This document shows, piece by piece, positions 9,401 to 18,313 of a stretch of 64,000 nucleotides of DNA. The DNA lies in NCBI GenBank assembly GCA_964609625.1, contig CAZSRS010000008.1:62001-126000 (forward strand), read 5' to 3'. Under the pieces are notes generated by a model that saw nothing but the letters and a program-made list of their open reading frames with translations, did not search any database and was not told the DNA's origin. Origin of the DNA: G963674665 sp964609625 (lineage in GTDB: Bacteria; Desulfobacterota; Desulfovibrionia; Desulfovibrionales; Desulfovibrionaceae). Position numbers and translations under genes: made by a program. Every line of letters begins with the position of its first letter. The stretch's first letter is position 1.

Positions 9401-10057
9401 ATGACCATGGCCGGCAGGGAGTGGAGCAGAAGCCTGAAGCGTGCCACCCTGTTTTCCTTCCTGGTCCTGACCGTCCTGGTCCTGCTCCTGTATCAGTTCC
9501 TGGACCGCCCCCTGTCCGAGGCTGCCCGGCAGCTCGAACAAACCTCCTGGCACCTCTGGGCCACGCGGTTGAGCCTCCTGGCCGATGGCACGGTCGTGTA
9601 CTTCCTGATCGCCTTGGGACTGGCCGCTTACGCCCTGCACCGCGCCGGCAAGACCCAGGGGCGACCCGCTAGTCCTTGGGCACGCGACTTGGCCTTTGTC
9701 TGCCTCGCCGCTTGCGTGGCCATCGCCTTTGTGGAGAGCGTCAAGGTCATTTTTGGTCGCTGCCGCCCCCAGCTGTGGTTCGAGCAGGATCTGTACGGCT
9801 TCTGCTGGTGGAGCCGGGAGTACCCGCGTAACTCCTTCCCCTCGGGGCACAGCACGCGCGTCTTCGCCCTGGCCACGGCAGTAGCGCTGCTCAGCCGCAA
9901 GGCGGCCGCGCCGGCCCTGCTCCTCGCCCTCCTGGTGGGGGCGAGCCGGGTCCTGGCCCTGAAGCACTACCTCTCGGACGTGCTGGCCGGGGCCTGGCTC
10001 GGCAGCGCCGTGGCGTTCTGGGTCTGGTTTCTCTGGAACAGAGCGCGCAACGACTGA
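9401..10057 (+). CDS. PAP2-family membrane phosphatase
   Basis: A 218-residue integral membrane protein with about five to six hydrophobic segments. The three phosphatase signatures are intact: KVIFGRCRP (KxxxxxxRP), PSGH with the first catalytic His, and 'SRVLALKHYLSDVLAG' (SRxxxxxHxxxD) with the nucleophilic His. Members dephosphorylate undecaprenyl diphosphate or phosphatidic and phosphatidylglycerol phosphates on the outer face of the inner membrane; the exact substrate cannot be told. The ribosome site GGGAG lies 8 bases before the ATG. It is probably co-transcribed with the EAL-HDOD gene and converges on the thioredoxin-like gene, with only five bases between stops. Confidence 0.9.
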   Translation: MTMAGREWSRSLKRATLFSFLVLTVLVLLLYQFLDRPLSEAARQLEQTSWHLWATRLSLLADGTVVYFLIALGLAAYALHRAGKTQGRPASPWARDLAFVCLAACVAIAFVESVKVIFGRCRPQLWFEQDLYGFCWWSREYPRNSFPSGHSTRVFALATAVALLSRKAAAPALLLALLVGASRVLALKHYLSDVLAGAWLGSAVAFWVWFLWNRARND

Positions 10058-10062
10058 AGCAC

Positions 10063-10446
10063 TCACTGCAGGGGCAGTTTCCAGTTCGTGGCCACGCGGT
10101 TGCCGCCCTGCTGCACGCCGCCGGCCGTGTCGAGCAGGAAGTCCTCGATGTCTCGGCCGGTGATCCGGCCCACGAAACGCCCGGCCTCGCGCCCCTCGCG
10201 GATGAAGAGGTAGGTGGGGAAAGAGGCGATGTTGTACTTCACGCGTTGCGGATCGCAATACCCGCTGGGGAGGATGAACACGGGCAGGGAGGGGTGTTTT
10301 TTGCACAGATAGCGTAGGGCCTGAAGCTGCTGGCCCAGGGGTTCGTTGCGATTGACAAAGGCCACCAGCAGCAGACCGGAGCTGGTGCGCTGAAACTCTT
10401 CGAAATCCAGATAGCTGGAGAGCCGGAGTTCTTCGTGCTCGAACAT
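10063..10446 (-). CDS. Thioredoxin-fold protein lacking the CxxC motif
   Basis: A 127-residue protein with the thioredoxin-fold order: beta strand 'GLLLVAFV', an active-site position NRNEPLGQQL where CxxC would normally lie, the strand LPVFILPSG, and a cis-Pro loop 'IASFPTYLFIREGREAGRFVG'. The cis-Pro loop is well conserved while both active-site cysteines are absent (E-P-L-G), so it cannot do dithiol exchange in the usual way. It has no signal peptide. It may be a structural or chaperone-like thioredoxin homologue. It stands alone on the minus strand. Confidence 0.7.
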   Translation of the reverse strand: MFEHEELRLSSYLDFEEFQRTSSGLLLVAFVNRNEPLGQQLQALRYLCKKHPSLPVFILPSGYCDPQRVKYNIASFPTYLFIREGREAGRFVGRITGRDIEDFLLDTAGGVQQGGNRVATNWKLPLQ

Positions 10447-10924
10447 GGCGTACCCCCTTGAGCCAAGCTGACCGTGCGGACGTCTGTGGCGCCGCGGTCA
10501 CCTTGCCCCCTTGTATCGCGCATCGAACGGAGCATATTCGTTTTGGCCAGGAGGGTAAAGGCGAAAGTTGTTCGGATGTGACAATACATATACCTGCTGG
10601 ACAAACTTGGAAACAAGATCTTTCTCCAGCTCTGAGCACGGGCTTGGGCACTTTTCGCGGGCAACGTCATGTGACGTCGGCTGCCACGAACACAGTGCTT
10701 GCCCCTGCCGCTTGGCGTGGGTATCCTCGGCGACATGATGCAGTCCGGCGGCAAATAGCCAAGGCCGTCGTGCGAAGGGCCCATGCCGGTGAAGGATACG
10801 TCGTCGGTTTATTGTGGAACGCCTGAGGGTAACAGCGATTTCCCGCGCCGCCTACGTCACGACCGTCGTGAATTCGCTCCTCTCCCTCTATGCCAATGAA
10901 CGTAAGACACCTCCCCCCTCACCG
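10447..10924. other. Intergenic stretch without recognised gene
   Basis: 478 bases between the divergent start of the thioredoxin-like gene and the end of the receiver-TPR gene. Open frames here have no family resemblance and no ribosome site. I see no convincing promoter, hairpin or repeat, apart from the presumed promoter of the thioredoxin-like gene near 10450-10620. Confidence 0.4.
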
Positions 10925-12295
10925 CTACTTTTCCAGCCTTGCCAGCATCTTGCGCGCGGGGTGGTAGTCGGGGTCCGCTTCCAGGGCCTGTTTGAACATG
11001 GCGGTGCTCTCCTCGCGCTTGCCCAGGTTCATGTAGGCCAAGCCGATGTTGTAGGGCACCGCCGGGGACTGCCGGAGGATGGAGGCGTCGATGTCCAGGG
11101 CCTTGGCAAAGCCTTGCACTGCCTTGTGGTACTGTTTGCCCACGGAATAGGCCACGCCGATGTTATAATAGATGCCGCCGTCGTCCGGAGCGATGCGCAG
11201 GGCCTTGTTGTAGTTCTCGATGGCCTCCTGCCACTTGTCCTGCTGCCGAAGCACGATACCGCGCTCGTTGAACATCCAGAGGTCCGCGCGGCTGAGTTCC
11301 TTGCCGCGCACCTCGATGGCCTCGTCCATGTATTGCAGGGCAAGGTCCTTGTCCTTGGCGGCCACCTTCTGGGCTATGCGCATCAGGGAGTCGCTGACCA
11401 TTTCGTTGGCCACGCGTTTGACCACCTTGGTGGCCAGTTGGAATTGCTCGTTGGCCGCTTCCATGTCGTCGAGCTCCAGATAGGTCTCGCCGATTTCGAT
11501 CTTGCGCTCGAAATTGAGAGGCGAAAGCTTTTCCAGCTTGCTCAGATACTCCAGCTTGCCTTCCAGGTCGCCGGTCTTGTCGCAGAGTTCCGCCAGACGG
11601 ACCAGGGGTTTGACGAACAACCGCTCGATCTTGGCAGCGTTGAGGTAGTACTCTCGGGCGTCATCGTAGTTCTCGCGCCGCATGGCCACGTCTCCCAGCA
11701 GGATGTACCCGGCCAGGCTAGAAGGCTTGATATCGAAGACGCGCTCGGCGATGCGCTCGGCCGTGTCCAGGTCGCCCTGCCGCAGGGACTCGTTGGCCCG
11801 GTCGAAAAGCACGCTGAGTTCGTTGTTGGGCTTGATGGCGAAGGCGATCTTCTCGATGACGGCGTTGGCGGATATGGGCTTGATGATCACGTTGTCCGCG
11901 CCCACCTCGTAGACCAGGACGATCTCCTCCCTGGATATCTCATCGCTGGTGACGATGGCGCGGACCTTTCTGGCGTAGAACTGCTTGAGAACCTTGATGG
12001 ACTTGATGAAGGACTTTGGGCCGATCTTGCGCTCCAGAAAGACCACGATCATGCCCTTGGTCTTGTCGTATATCCTGCTCAGATGGCCCAGCGCCGCGTC
12101 GTAGTCCAGTTCCTCGATCATGTTGGAGCGGTAGTCGACCCCGAGTTGCTCGAGAGAGTAGCGCAATACCTTGACGAAACCGGAGTCATCGCTACAGACG
12201 AGCACCCGTCCCCCGGCGTTGAAGTGATCCACAACGATCTTGTCATAGGTCTTGATTTTGTGGTCTGCCTGTAAACGCCTGGTATAATTAGCCAT
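10925..12295 (-). CDS. Receiver-like domain plus TPR repeat protein
   Basis: A 456-residue protein. Residues ~28-155 look like a receiver domain (GGRVLVCSDDSGFVKVLRYS, strand GMIVVFLE, and 'IVLVYEVGADNVIIKPIS' with the conserved Lys-Pro), but the usual phospho-acceptor Asp region reads VVFLERKIG, so phosphorylation is doubtful. From about residue 165 to the end are eight or so TPR-like helical pairs (for example 'DDGGIYYNIGVAYSVGKQYH'). Receiver-TPR proteins act as scaffolds in signalling. The ATG at 12295 has GGGGGAG six bases upstream. It follows the receiver/HD gene on the same strand, separated by a repeat element. Confidence 0.75.
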   Translation of the reverse strand: MANYTRRLQADHKIKTYDKIVVDHFNAGGRVLVCSDDSGFVKVLRYSLEQLGVDYRSNMIEELDYDAALGHLSRIYDKTKGMIVVFLERKIGPKSFIKSIKVLKQFYARKVRAIVTSDEISREEIVLVYEVGADNVIIKPISANAVIEKIAFAIKPNNELSVLFDRANESLRQGDLDTAERIAERVFDIKPSSLAGYILLGDVAMRRENYDDAREYYLNAAKIERLFVKPLVRLAELCDKTGDLEGKLEYLSKLEKLSPLNFERKIEIGETYLELDDMEAANEQFQLATKVVKRVANEMVSDSLMRIAQKVAAKDKDLALQYMDEAIEVRGKELSRADLWMFNERGIVLRQQDKWQEAIENYNKALRIAPDDGGIYYNIGVAYSVGKQYHKAVQGFAKALDIDASILRQSPAVPYNIGLAYMNLGKREESTAMFKQALEADPDYHPARKMLARLEK

Positions 12296-12357
12296 ACCAC
12301 TCCCCCTGGAAGATGGATATTCTCAATGTCCGGACTCGCTTCTCATGCCGAGAAGCG

Positions 12358-12494
12358 CCTAAAACATGTTCAGTGTCTTGATTGCCTTGGCTTGGCGAAA
12401 AGGCGTTTTCCCCAGGCCTTACGCGGGCGTCGTTCGCAGCGTGGCGTCCTGCCGCGCGATACCACATCGCGCACTTCGGTTGCGCTTGGTATCA
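12358..12494 (-). repeat. Full-length member of the stop-codon-linked stem-loop repeat family
   Basis: Reading on the minus strand it begins with the TGA stop of the receiver/HD gene (12494-12492). Hairpin 1 is GATACCA/TGGTATC (12493-12487 with 12464-12458), with an inner GCGCA/TGCGC stem. Hairpin 2 is GCGCGGC-AGGAC-GCCACGC (12457-12439). Then come GCGTAAGGCC, a GGCGAAAAGG-type palindromic block and GGCAATCAAGACACTGAAC. The same module order is present at 59983-60122. Confidence 0.8.
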
Positions 12495-13736
12495 CGATGC
12501 AACGCTCCCCCTCTCTCCGGCCAACAACGCCTTCTGGGCCTGGATACGCGCCACCAGATCGGGATCGATCTCGTCCAGGATGGAGGGTTCCCGCTTGGGA
12601 ACGAAGACAACGAGGCGGTCGATACCTTGGTTCTGGGCGGCCTCCCGCACGTACGGTACCTCCTGCGCACGCAGGGGTCTGGAGTCGGGAATGTCGAGGC
12701 CCGGCACCGGCGTCTCCAGCACCATGCCGGCGGCCAATTCGTCCGGCGCCAGCGTGGCACGCTGGTAGCCTTCGCGCTCGCTGAGCAGGGGCCCCATGAC
12801 CCGCAGAATCTCCCGGTCGTACCAGCCCTTGCGGGAGCGCATTTCCTTGAGCGCCGCCGTGCGAGAGCGCCCCTGCCGTTGCAGGGAATCGAAATCCAGG
12901 GCCACCTTGAGGATGCGAGCCCCCAGGGGGATGTCGCGGCCCTTGACCGGCTCCTGGGAAAGGGGCACTTCCGGTGGTCCCGTGCCGTCGAACCGTTTCT
13001 CCTGCATGGCGATGATGGAGGCGATTTCCTCCATGCGCGGGATATTGGCCAGGAGGTCGCCGGCCAGCTTGGGGTGCAGGTCGTAGAGCGCGGTCTGCTC
13101 CCCGTTCAACGCGTCGCCTTGGATGTGCATTTGCAGCAGCCGCTCGGGGAGGATCAGGAAGCCGAGCTGCGAGAGCATCACGGCCAACTCCAGCCGCCAG
13201 GGATCCTGCATGTCCATGGCCCGCCCCAGATCCACCACCAGCCGTTTCATGCGAGCGCAACGCTCGTGGGCGGTGGGATTGGAAAGCGCCAGAAGATCGG
13301 TGAGCACCTTGATCACGCCCTTGAGGGTGCCACGGATGAATTCCCGCTCCGCCGTGATCAGCTTGTACTGCCGCACGCCCATGGCCAGGGCGTCTGTCAT
13401 GTCTCTTTCGGAGCAGGGCTTGGACAGGAATCGGAACACGTGCCCCTGGTTCACCGCGGACATGGCCGAGGCGATGTCCGCGTAGCCCGTGAGCATGATA
13501 CGCACCGTGTCCGGGCAGCGGGCCTTGAGTTGGGTGAAAAACTCGATACCGTCCATGCCGGGCATGCGCAGGTCAGAGACCACCACGGCGTAGGGGCCTT
13601 TTTCGGCGATGGCCGCCAGCCCCTCTAACGGCCCCAGTGCCGTTTCCACGGCAAAGTTCTTCCTGAAGACACGTTTGTAAGCCTCCAGGACTTCGGGATC
13701 GTCATCCACGAAAAGTATCTTGCTCTTGTCGCTCAT
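12492..13736 (-). CDS. Response regulator with degenerate HD-GYP output domain
   Basis: A 414-residue protein. The receiver domain (1-~125) has the acidic pocket DDDPEV, the phospho-acceptor Asp in VVVSDLRMPGMDG, the Thr in 'MLTGYAD' and the Lys in FLSKPC. The output half is shaped like an HD-GYP cyclic-di-GMP phosphodiesterase (TAHERCARMKR, 'LAVMLSQLGFLILPERLL', QEKRFDGTGPP). The HD dyad is replaced by Ser-Gln and the GYP motif by GPP, so metal binding and hydrolysis are unlikely. The start at 13736 gives a normal receiver N-terminus. It is transcribed divergently from the CCA-adding-like gene, and its stop codon is part of a repeat element. Confidence 0.82.
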   Translation of the reverse strand: MSDKSKILFVDDDPEVLEAYKRVFRKNFAVETALGPLEGLAAIAEKGPYAVVVSDLRMPGMDGIEFFTQLKARCPDTVRIMLTGYADIASAMSAVNQGHVFRFLSKPCSERDMTDALAMGVRQYKLITAEREFIRGTLKGVIKVLTDLLALSNPTAHERCARMKRLVVDLGRAMDMQDPWRLELAVMLSQLGFLILPERLLQMHIQGDALNGEQTALYDLHPKLAGDLLANIPRMEEIASIIAMQEKRFDGTGPPEVPLSQEPVKGRDIPLGARILKVALDFDSLQRQGRSRTAALKEMRSRKGWYDREILRVMGPLLSEREGYQRATLAPDELAAGMVLETPVPGLDIPDSRPLRAQEVPYVREAAQNQGIDRLVVFVPKREPSILDEIDPDLVARIQAQKALLAGERGSVAS

Positions 13737-13921
13737 GGCCTGTTCGGTATTGTCCGCGCCCGGCACGCGAAGCGTACTCGACCCGATGCTGCGGCAGTCG
13801 ATGATACAACATAGGCACAAGCCTGTCGATCGTTCTCGTGCGATTCGATACGTGGCCAGACACCACCTTGAACCAGCGGCAAAAAGCCCGTAGAGCACAG
13901 GAAACGGAAACCGCGAATTTC

Positions 13922-15355
13922 ATGGACACACGACACAGGGACCTCCTCGGGCCCGAAGATACGGCCCACAGCCTCCGGCAACAGCTCCGGGAACGCCCTC
14001 TGCACTTGGCGGTCATCCACGGCCTCGCAACGGCGGGCCATGCGGTCCACATCATCGGGGGCGCGGTGCGCGACCTGCTCCTGGGCAAGGAGCCCCACGA
14101 CCTCGACCTGACCACGGACGCCAGACCCGAGGACATCGTTCGCATCTTCCAGGGGCGGCGTGTGCGGGTGGTGGGCAAGGCCTTCAACATCACCCTGGTC
14201 AACGGCGTGGAGGTGGCCAGCTATCGCCGGCCCCCAGCTGTTTCTGACGGTTCCGAAGAGGGAAGTGCTCGGGGTGATCTGTTCGCGGACCTGGAACGCC
14301 GCGACCTGACCATCAACAGCATGGCGCTCTGCCCCCACAGTGGCAGGCTCGTGGACCCCTTCGACGGAAGAGCCGACCTGGAGCGCGGTGTGGTGCGCCT
14401 CGTGCGCGACCCCCAGGCGCGCATCGACGAGGACCCCTGCCGCATCGTACGCGCCTGCCGATTCGCATCGAGCATCGAAGGTTGTTTCGCCCCGGATACC
14501 CTGCATGCCCTGCGCGCGAACGCAGGGCAGGTGCGCCACGTGGCACCGGAGCGCCTGCGGCAGGAGGTGCTCAAGGCCCTCGGGAGCCGTCGAGCCTCGC
14601 TGTTCTTCCGCAACCTGCTGGACATCGGCGCCCTGGACATCCTGTTTCCCAGCTTGGCAGCCTGTGTGGGGCAGCCCGGCGGCAAGCACCACGGCGAGGA
14701 GGTGTTCGAGCACTGCATGTTGGCCGGAGACGCGGTTTCAACCCGTTGTTGCCTGACCAGGCTGGCCGGGTATCTGCACGACGTGGGCAAGCCGCTGGCC
14801 GCGGAACACGATGGCGAGGGCCGGGTGCTGCACTTCGTGGGTCATGCCAAGCCCGGTGCCGCGTTGGTGGAACGCGACTTGCGCGACCTCGCCTTCTCCA
14901 ACCAGGAGGTATCCTCTGTCTCACGGCTGGTCCGCGTGCACATGCACGCCCTGGAACCCGGCACCACGCCCAGGTCCGTGCGCCGACTTCTGGCTCGACT
15001 CGAGAAGCACGGCGTGGACCACAGGGCGTTCCTGCGCCTGCGCATCGCCGACCGCAAGGCCAACACGGCCAAGCCGGCCAGGACCCTGAAGGACCTGCGC
15101 GACGTGCTGCGACGCATGGAGGACGTGCTGTTCCGGGACAGCAGGCGGCAGGAATTCAGCCTGCGCATGCTAGCGGTCAACGGCCGCGACCTGATGCAGT
15201 CCCTGAACCTCCAGCCCGGCCCCGCAGTGGGCAGGATCCTTGGGGTGCTGCTGGAGCGGGTGTTGGAAGAGCCGGAGCTGAATCATCGCGGAACACTGTT
15301 GGATCTGGCCGCCGGATTGATGCACGAGGCGCCCCAGGACAGCGATCCGGCCTGA
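13922..15355 (+). CDS. CCA tRNA nucleotidyltransferase / poly(A) polymerase family protein
   Basis: A 477-residue class II nucleotidyltransferase. The head domain has 'HIIGGAVRDLLLGKEPHDLD' (GG at 46-47, catalytic acids D60 and D62), then the RRDLTINSMAL motif and 'RIDEDPCRIVRACRFASSI' (neck/base-recognition region). A C-terminal HD-like domain is visible in 'AGYLHDVGKPLAAEHDGEG', as in E. coli-type Cca with phosphohydrolase activity. It probably adds or repairs 3' CCA ends of tRNAs; poly(A) polymerase activity cannot be excluded from sequence alone. ATG 13922 is preferred over GTG 13838 because the family motif follows at a normal distance. It converges on the histidine kinase gene at 15404. 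Confidence 0.88.
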   Translation: MDTRHRDLLGPEDTAHSLRQQLRERPLHLAVIHGLATAGHAVHIIGGAVRDLLLGKEPHDLDLTTDARPEDIVRIFQGRRVRVVGKAFNITLVNGVEVASYRRPPAVSDGSEEGSARGDLFADLERRDLTINSMALCPHSGRLVDPFDGRADLERGVVRLVRDPQARIDEDPCRIVRACRFASSIEGCFAPDTLHALRANAGQVRHVAPERLRQEVLKALGSRRASLFFRNLLDIGALDILFPSLAACVGQPGGKHHGEEVFEHCMLAGDAVSTRCCLTRLAGYLHDVGKPLAAEHDGEGRVLHFVGHAKPGAALVERDLRDLAFSNQEVSSVSRLVRVHMHALEPGTTPRSVRRLLARLEKHGVDHRAFLRLRIADRKANTAKPARTLKDLRDVLRRMEDVLFRDSRRQEFSLRMLAVNGRDLMQSLNLQPGPAVGRILGVLLERVLEEPELNHRGTLLDLAAGLMHEAPQDSDPA

Positions 15356-15403
15356 TTCCGGTTTCGCGTCAATCCGCGATCATCACCTGCCGCGGTACCA
15401 TGT

Positions 15404-18067
15404 TCACTCCAGGGGCAGGCGCAGCGTGAACACCGCGCCCCCAGACTCACCGGGGGCGAAGCCTATCTCGCCCTTGTGCTGCTCCACCACGATGGCATGG
15501 GCGATGGCCAATCCCTGCCCCGTGCCCTTGCCCACCTCCTTGGTGGTGAAAAAGGGGTCGAAGATCTTGGCCTGGATTTCCTCGGGGATTCCAGGCCCTG
15601 TGTCGCTCACCGTTATCTCCACCCATCCGTCGGTGCTTCGGGTGCGGCAGATGATCCTGCCCTTGCGACGGGAGCCCTTGGGCCGAGCCTCCTCGTTGGC
15701 ATGGGCCGCGTTGAGCAGCAGATTCACCAGCACCTGCCCCAGCTCTGGAGCCCAGCCCGACACGCGAGGTAGATTGTGCTCCAGTTCCAGCACCACCTCG
15801 GAGTGGTGTTTCCACTCGTTCCTGGTCACGGTGACGGCATTGGTCACGATGCTGTTGCAGTCCACCTGCCCCCTGGCCTTGGACACGAGCCTGCCCGGGT
15901 GGGCGAGCTGCTTCATGGCCTGGACAATGCCGCCGATCTGTTCGATGCCCCTGCGCGAATTGGCCAGGGCCCTGGGCACCTCGTCCAGGAGGTACTGGAG
16001 GTCGCAGTCGCTCTCGCAGCTGGCTGCCTTTTCCAGCAACGAGGGGGAAGGAACACCACCCTGCTCCAGGACCTGGCGCAGCTCACGGCAGGAGCGGGCC
16101 AAGGTCAGGAGATCGCCGAAGGCCTCCTCCAGAAATCCCACATTATAGCCCAGATACTGGATCGGGGTATTGATCTCGTGGGCCACACCGGCCGCCAGGT
16201 TGCCGAGGGATTGCATCTTCTGTTCGTGAGCCTGGCGCAACTGACGGCTGACGGCCTCGGTGATGTCCCTGGCCAGGAGCAGGACCCCGCCCCCCGGCAC
16301 CGGGTTGCAGGTCAGCCCAAGCAGACCGTCTCCCGCGCCCTCCCTGGCGTAGCGGATTTCGTCCAGCCGGATGTGGGATGCGTCTTCACTGCAGGCCAGC
16401 ACGGCCTGCCGCACAATCTCCGCGTCCCAGTCCAGGGGAAGTTCGAAGAGTTTATGCCCCAGTACGGCCTCGGCCGGCAGGGAAAATGCCTTTTCAGCGC
16501 TCATGTTCCAGCGCTTGACCCGATAGTCCGCGTCCAGGAGCACGAGCACGGCGGTAATGGCTCCCACCAGGGCCTGCATGTCCTGGTGCGCCTGTTCCAG
16601 GGCCTGCTCCACCTGCTTTCGGGAGGTGATGTCGCGGATTACCCCGAGCATTCCCTCGAACCCGCCAGTGTCGTCACGCAGGGGCGTGGCCACGGTCTCG
16701 GTCCAGATACGCCGGCCGTCCTTGTGCTCGACCTCCAACTGCATGATACGAGCCTCGTCACTACGCAGGTTCCTGGCCTCGTCGGACAATCTGCACCGCA
16801 GAGCCTCCTGGACCTGGACCGCTTGCTTGGAGGTGAGCAGTCCATACACGGGTGTACGCATGACCTCGGCCGGTGTGTAGCCCGTGAGCCGCTCTACCGC
16901 GGGGCTGACATAGGTGATGTGGAGGTCTCTGTCCGTGGTGAAGATCACGTCGGCTGAATTTTCCGCCAGGAGACGGTACATCTTTTCGCTGTCCGCCAGC
17001 TTGGCCATGGCCGTTTTCGTCTCGGTGACATCCTGGACAATGCCCACGAAGGCAGGCCGAATCTCAGCGCCCTCCCCCTTCCGGGGCAACAGACCTCCGG
17101 TGCTGGTGCACCAACGCCAGGCGCCGTTCTTGTGCAGGGCGCGGAAACCGATGTCTTTGTGGGTCTCGCACCCTTGCAACACGGCCAGGAAGAAGGCCTG
17201 GCAGGCGGTCTCGTCCTCGGGGTGCACGAACGCGGCAAAGTGTCGACCCAGGACCTCTTCCGGGGCGTATCCCAAGACCGTGCTCACCGCCGGGGAGACA
17301 AAATCTATCCTGCCCTCGGCGGAAAGTGTGTAAATGATCTCACGGGCGTGCTGCACGATACCGGCCAGGCGTTGAGAACTCTGCAGCAGCCGGGCCTCGA
17401 CCTCCCTGCGCTCCTCGATGCCACGCAGCAGGTTCTTGTTGGCCTGATCCAGCTTTGCGCGCTCCCGCCCAAGGGCCTCGTGGTCCTTGACCTGGTACAG
17501 CAGAGCGCGCTCCATGGTGTTGCGCACCAACCACAGGCACAGGGTCAGGGTCGTGGCCGAGCCGGCGAAGATCACACTCTCCACGAGCCAATGCCGGGCG
17601 AGGCCGGAGACCACGCTATCCAGAAAAGAGCCTGGGCCGGTGTTGCAAAGGATCGCGACCAGGGCCGCCGTGGCGCAGAACAAGGCGAGCAACGCCTCAC
17701 GCAGCCCGAGCAGCAGCACACCCACGAGGGGCGCGGCCAACAGCCAGATGCGGCCACTGCCCTCGAGTCCCGTAGATGCCAACGTGAAGACACCCAGGAG
17801 GAACAGACCGGTCAGGCAGAGCCAGGAGCGCAAGGCAGAGGAAACCCTGCGCAATCCGAGTGCCGCGAGCAGACAGAATGCGGCGGCAACGCCGCTCCAG
17901 ACGAAGACTGTCTGATCGTCTCCTGCCCGTGGGCCTGAAGTCATGACTCGAAGGATCGCTCCGGCAGCCGCGGCCAGGAGCGCTCCACCGCAGGCCGCGT
18001 CCAATACCCACCTCTGCCAGTGTTGCCTGAGGGCTGCTTTGTTCGGCGTATCGCACTCACTGGTCAT
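15404..18067 (-). CDS. Membrane-bound multi-PAS sensor histidine kinase
   Basis: An 887-residue protein. About six N-terminal hydrophobic segments within residues 1-180 (for example LLAAAAGAIL, GVLLLGLREALLALFC) act as a membrane sensor. A short coiled coil is followed by three PAS domains starting near 'LAGIVQHAREIIYTLSAEGR', 'MYRLLAENSADVIFTTDRDL' and 'MQALVGAITAVLVLLDADYR'. The kinase core has H-box 'NLAAGVAHEINTPIQYLGYN', an N box in NLLLNAAHANEEA, and G boxes in DTGPGIPEE and GKGTGQGLAIAH. The input signal is unknown. No response regulator is adjacent, so the partner must lie elsewhere. The ribosome site AGGCGAGG precedes the ATG. Confidence 0.9.
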   Translation of the reverse strand: MTSECDTPNKAALRQHWQRWVLDAACGGALLAAAAGAILRVMTSGPRAGDDQTVFVWSGVAAAFCLLAALGLRRVSSALRSWLCLTGLFLLGVFTLASTGLEGSGRIWLLAAPLVGVLLLGLREALLALFCATAALVAILCNTGPGSFLDSVVSGLARHWLVESVIFAGSATTLTLCLWLVRNTMERALLYQVKDHEALGRERAKLDQANKNLLRGIEERREVEARLLQSSQRLAGIVQHAREIIYTLSAEGRIDFVSPAVSTVLGYAPEEVLGRHFAAFVHPEDETACQAFFLAVLQGCETHKDIGFRALHKNGAWRWCTSTGGLLPRKGEGAEIRPAFVGIVQDVTETKTAMAKLADSEKMYRLLAENSADVIFTTDRDLHITYVSPAVERLTGYTPAEVMRTPVYGLLTSKQAVQVQEALRCRLSDEARNLRSDEARIMQLEVEHKDGRRIWTETVATPLRDDTGGFEGMLGVIRDITSRKQVEQALEQAHQDMQALVGAITAVLVLLDADYRVKRWNMSAEKAFSLPAEAVLGHKLFELPLDWDAEIVRQAVLACSEDASHIRLDEIRYAREGAGDGLLGLTCNPVPGGGVLLLARDITEAVSRQLRQAHEQKMQSLGNLAAGVAHEINTPIQYLGYNVGFLEEAFGDLLTLARSCRELRQVLEQGGVPSPSLLEKAASCESDCDLQYLLDEVPRALANSRRGIEQIGGIVQAMKQLAHPGRLVSKARGQVDCNSIVTNAVTVTRNEWKHHSEVVLELEHNLPRVSGWAPELGQVLVNLLLNAAHANEEARPKGSRRKGRIICRTRSTDGWVEITVSDTGPGIPEEIQAKIFDPFFTTKEVGKGTGQGLAIAHAIVVEQHKGEIGFAPGESGGAVFTLRLPLE

Positions 18068-18260
18068 TGTCCGTTCCTCGCCTTGGGGATGATTCTCACC
18101 GTTTCATGCGTTTGTATCGTTTCACGCAGTGGCCCGCAAAGTGTCCGGCATTTTGGATCATGCTTTATTTTCAGAAGGCAACAAAGTCTGTATTTTCAGT
18201 ATATTACGAAGTAACACCCGAAGAGACTTTAGGGAAAACCTTGCCCCCTCTTTACACTTA

Positions 18261-18275
18261 TGGCAACCTTTGCCA
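18261..18275. promoter_or_regulatory. Perfect inverted repeat upstream of the methyl-accepting protein gene
   Basis: TGGCAA-CCT-TTGCCA ends 38 bases before ATG 18314, in the 246-base region shared with the divergent kinase gene. It looks like a protein-binding site or a short leader hairpin. It is not a sigma-54 promoter: the GG to GC distance is 10, not 12. Confidence 0.35.
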
Positions 18276-18313
18276 CAAAGCTGTCACGAACCGATACCCT
18301 ACCGAGGTACCCC

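Noticed and set aside
10458..10826. 122-codon open frame in the gap behind the thioredoxin-like gene
   Set aside because: No ribosome site, no recognisable domain and low-complexity composition; GC-rich DNA produces such frames often.
18261..18275. Possible sigma-54 promoter (TGGCAACCTTTGCC) upstream of the methyl-accepting protein gene
   Set aside because: The GG and GC are 10 bases apart, not the required 12; the sequence is better described as a perfect inverted repeat.
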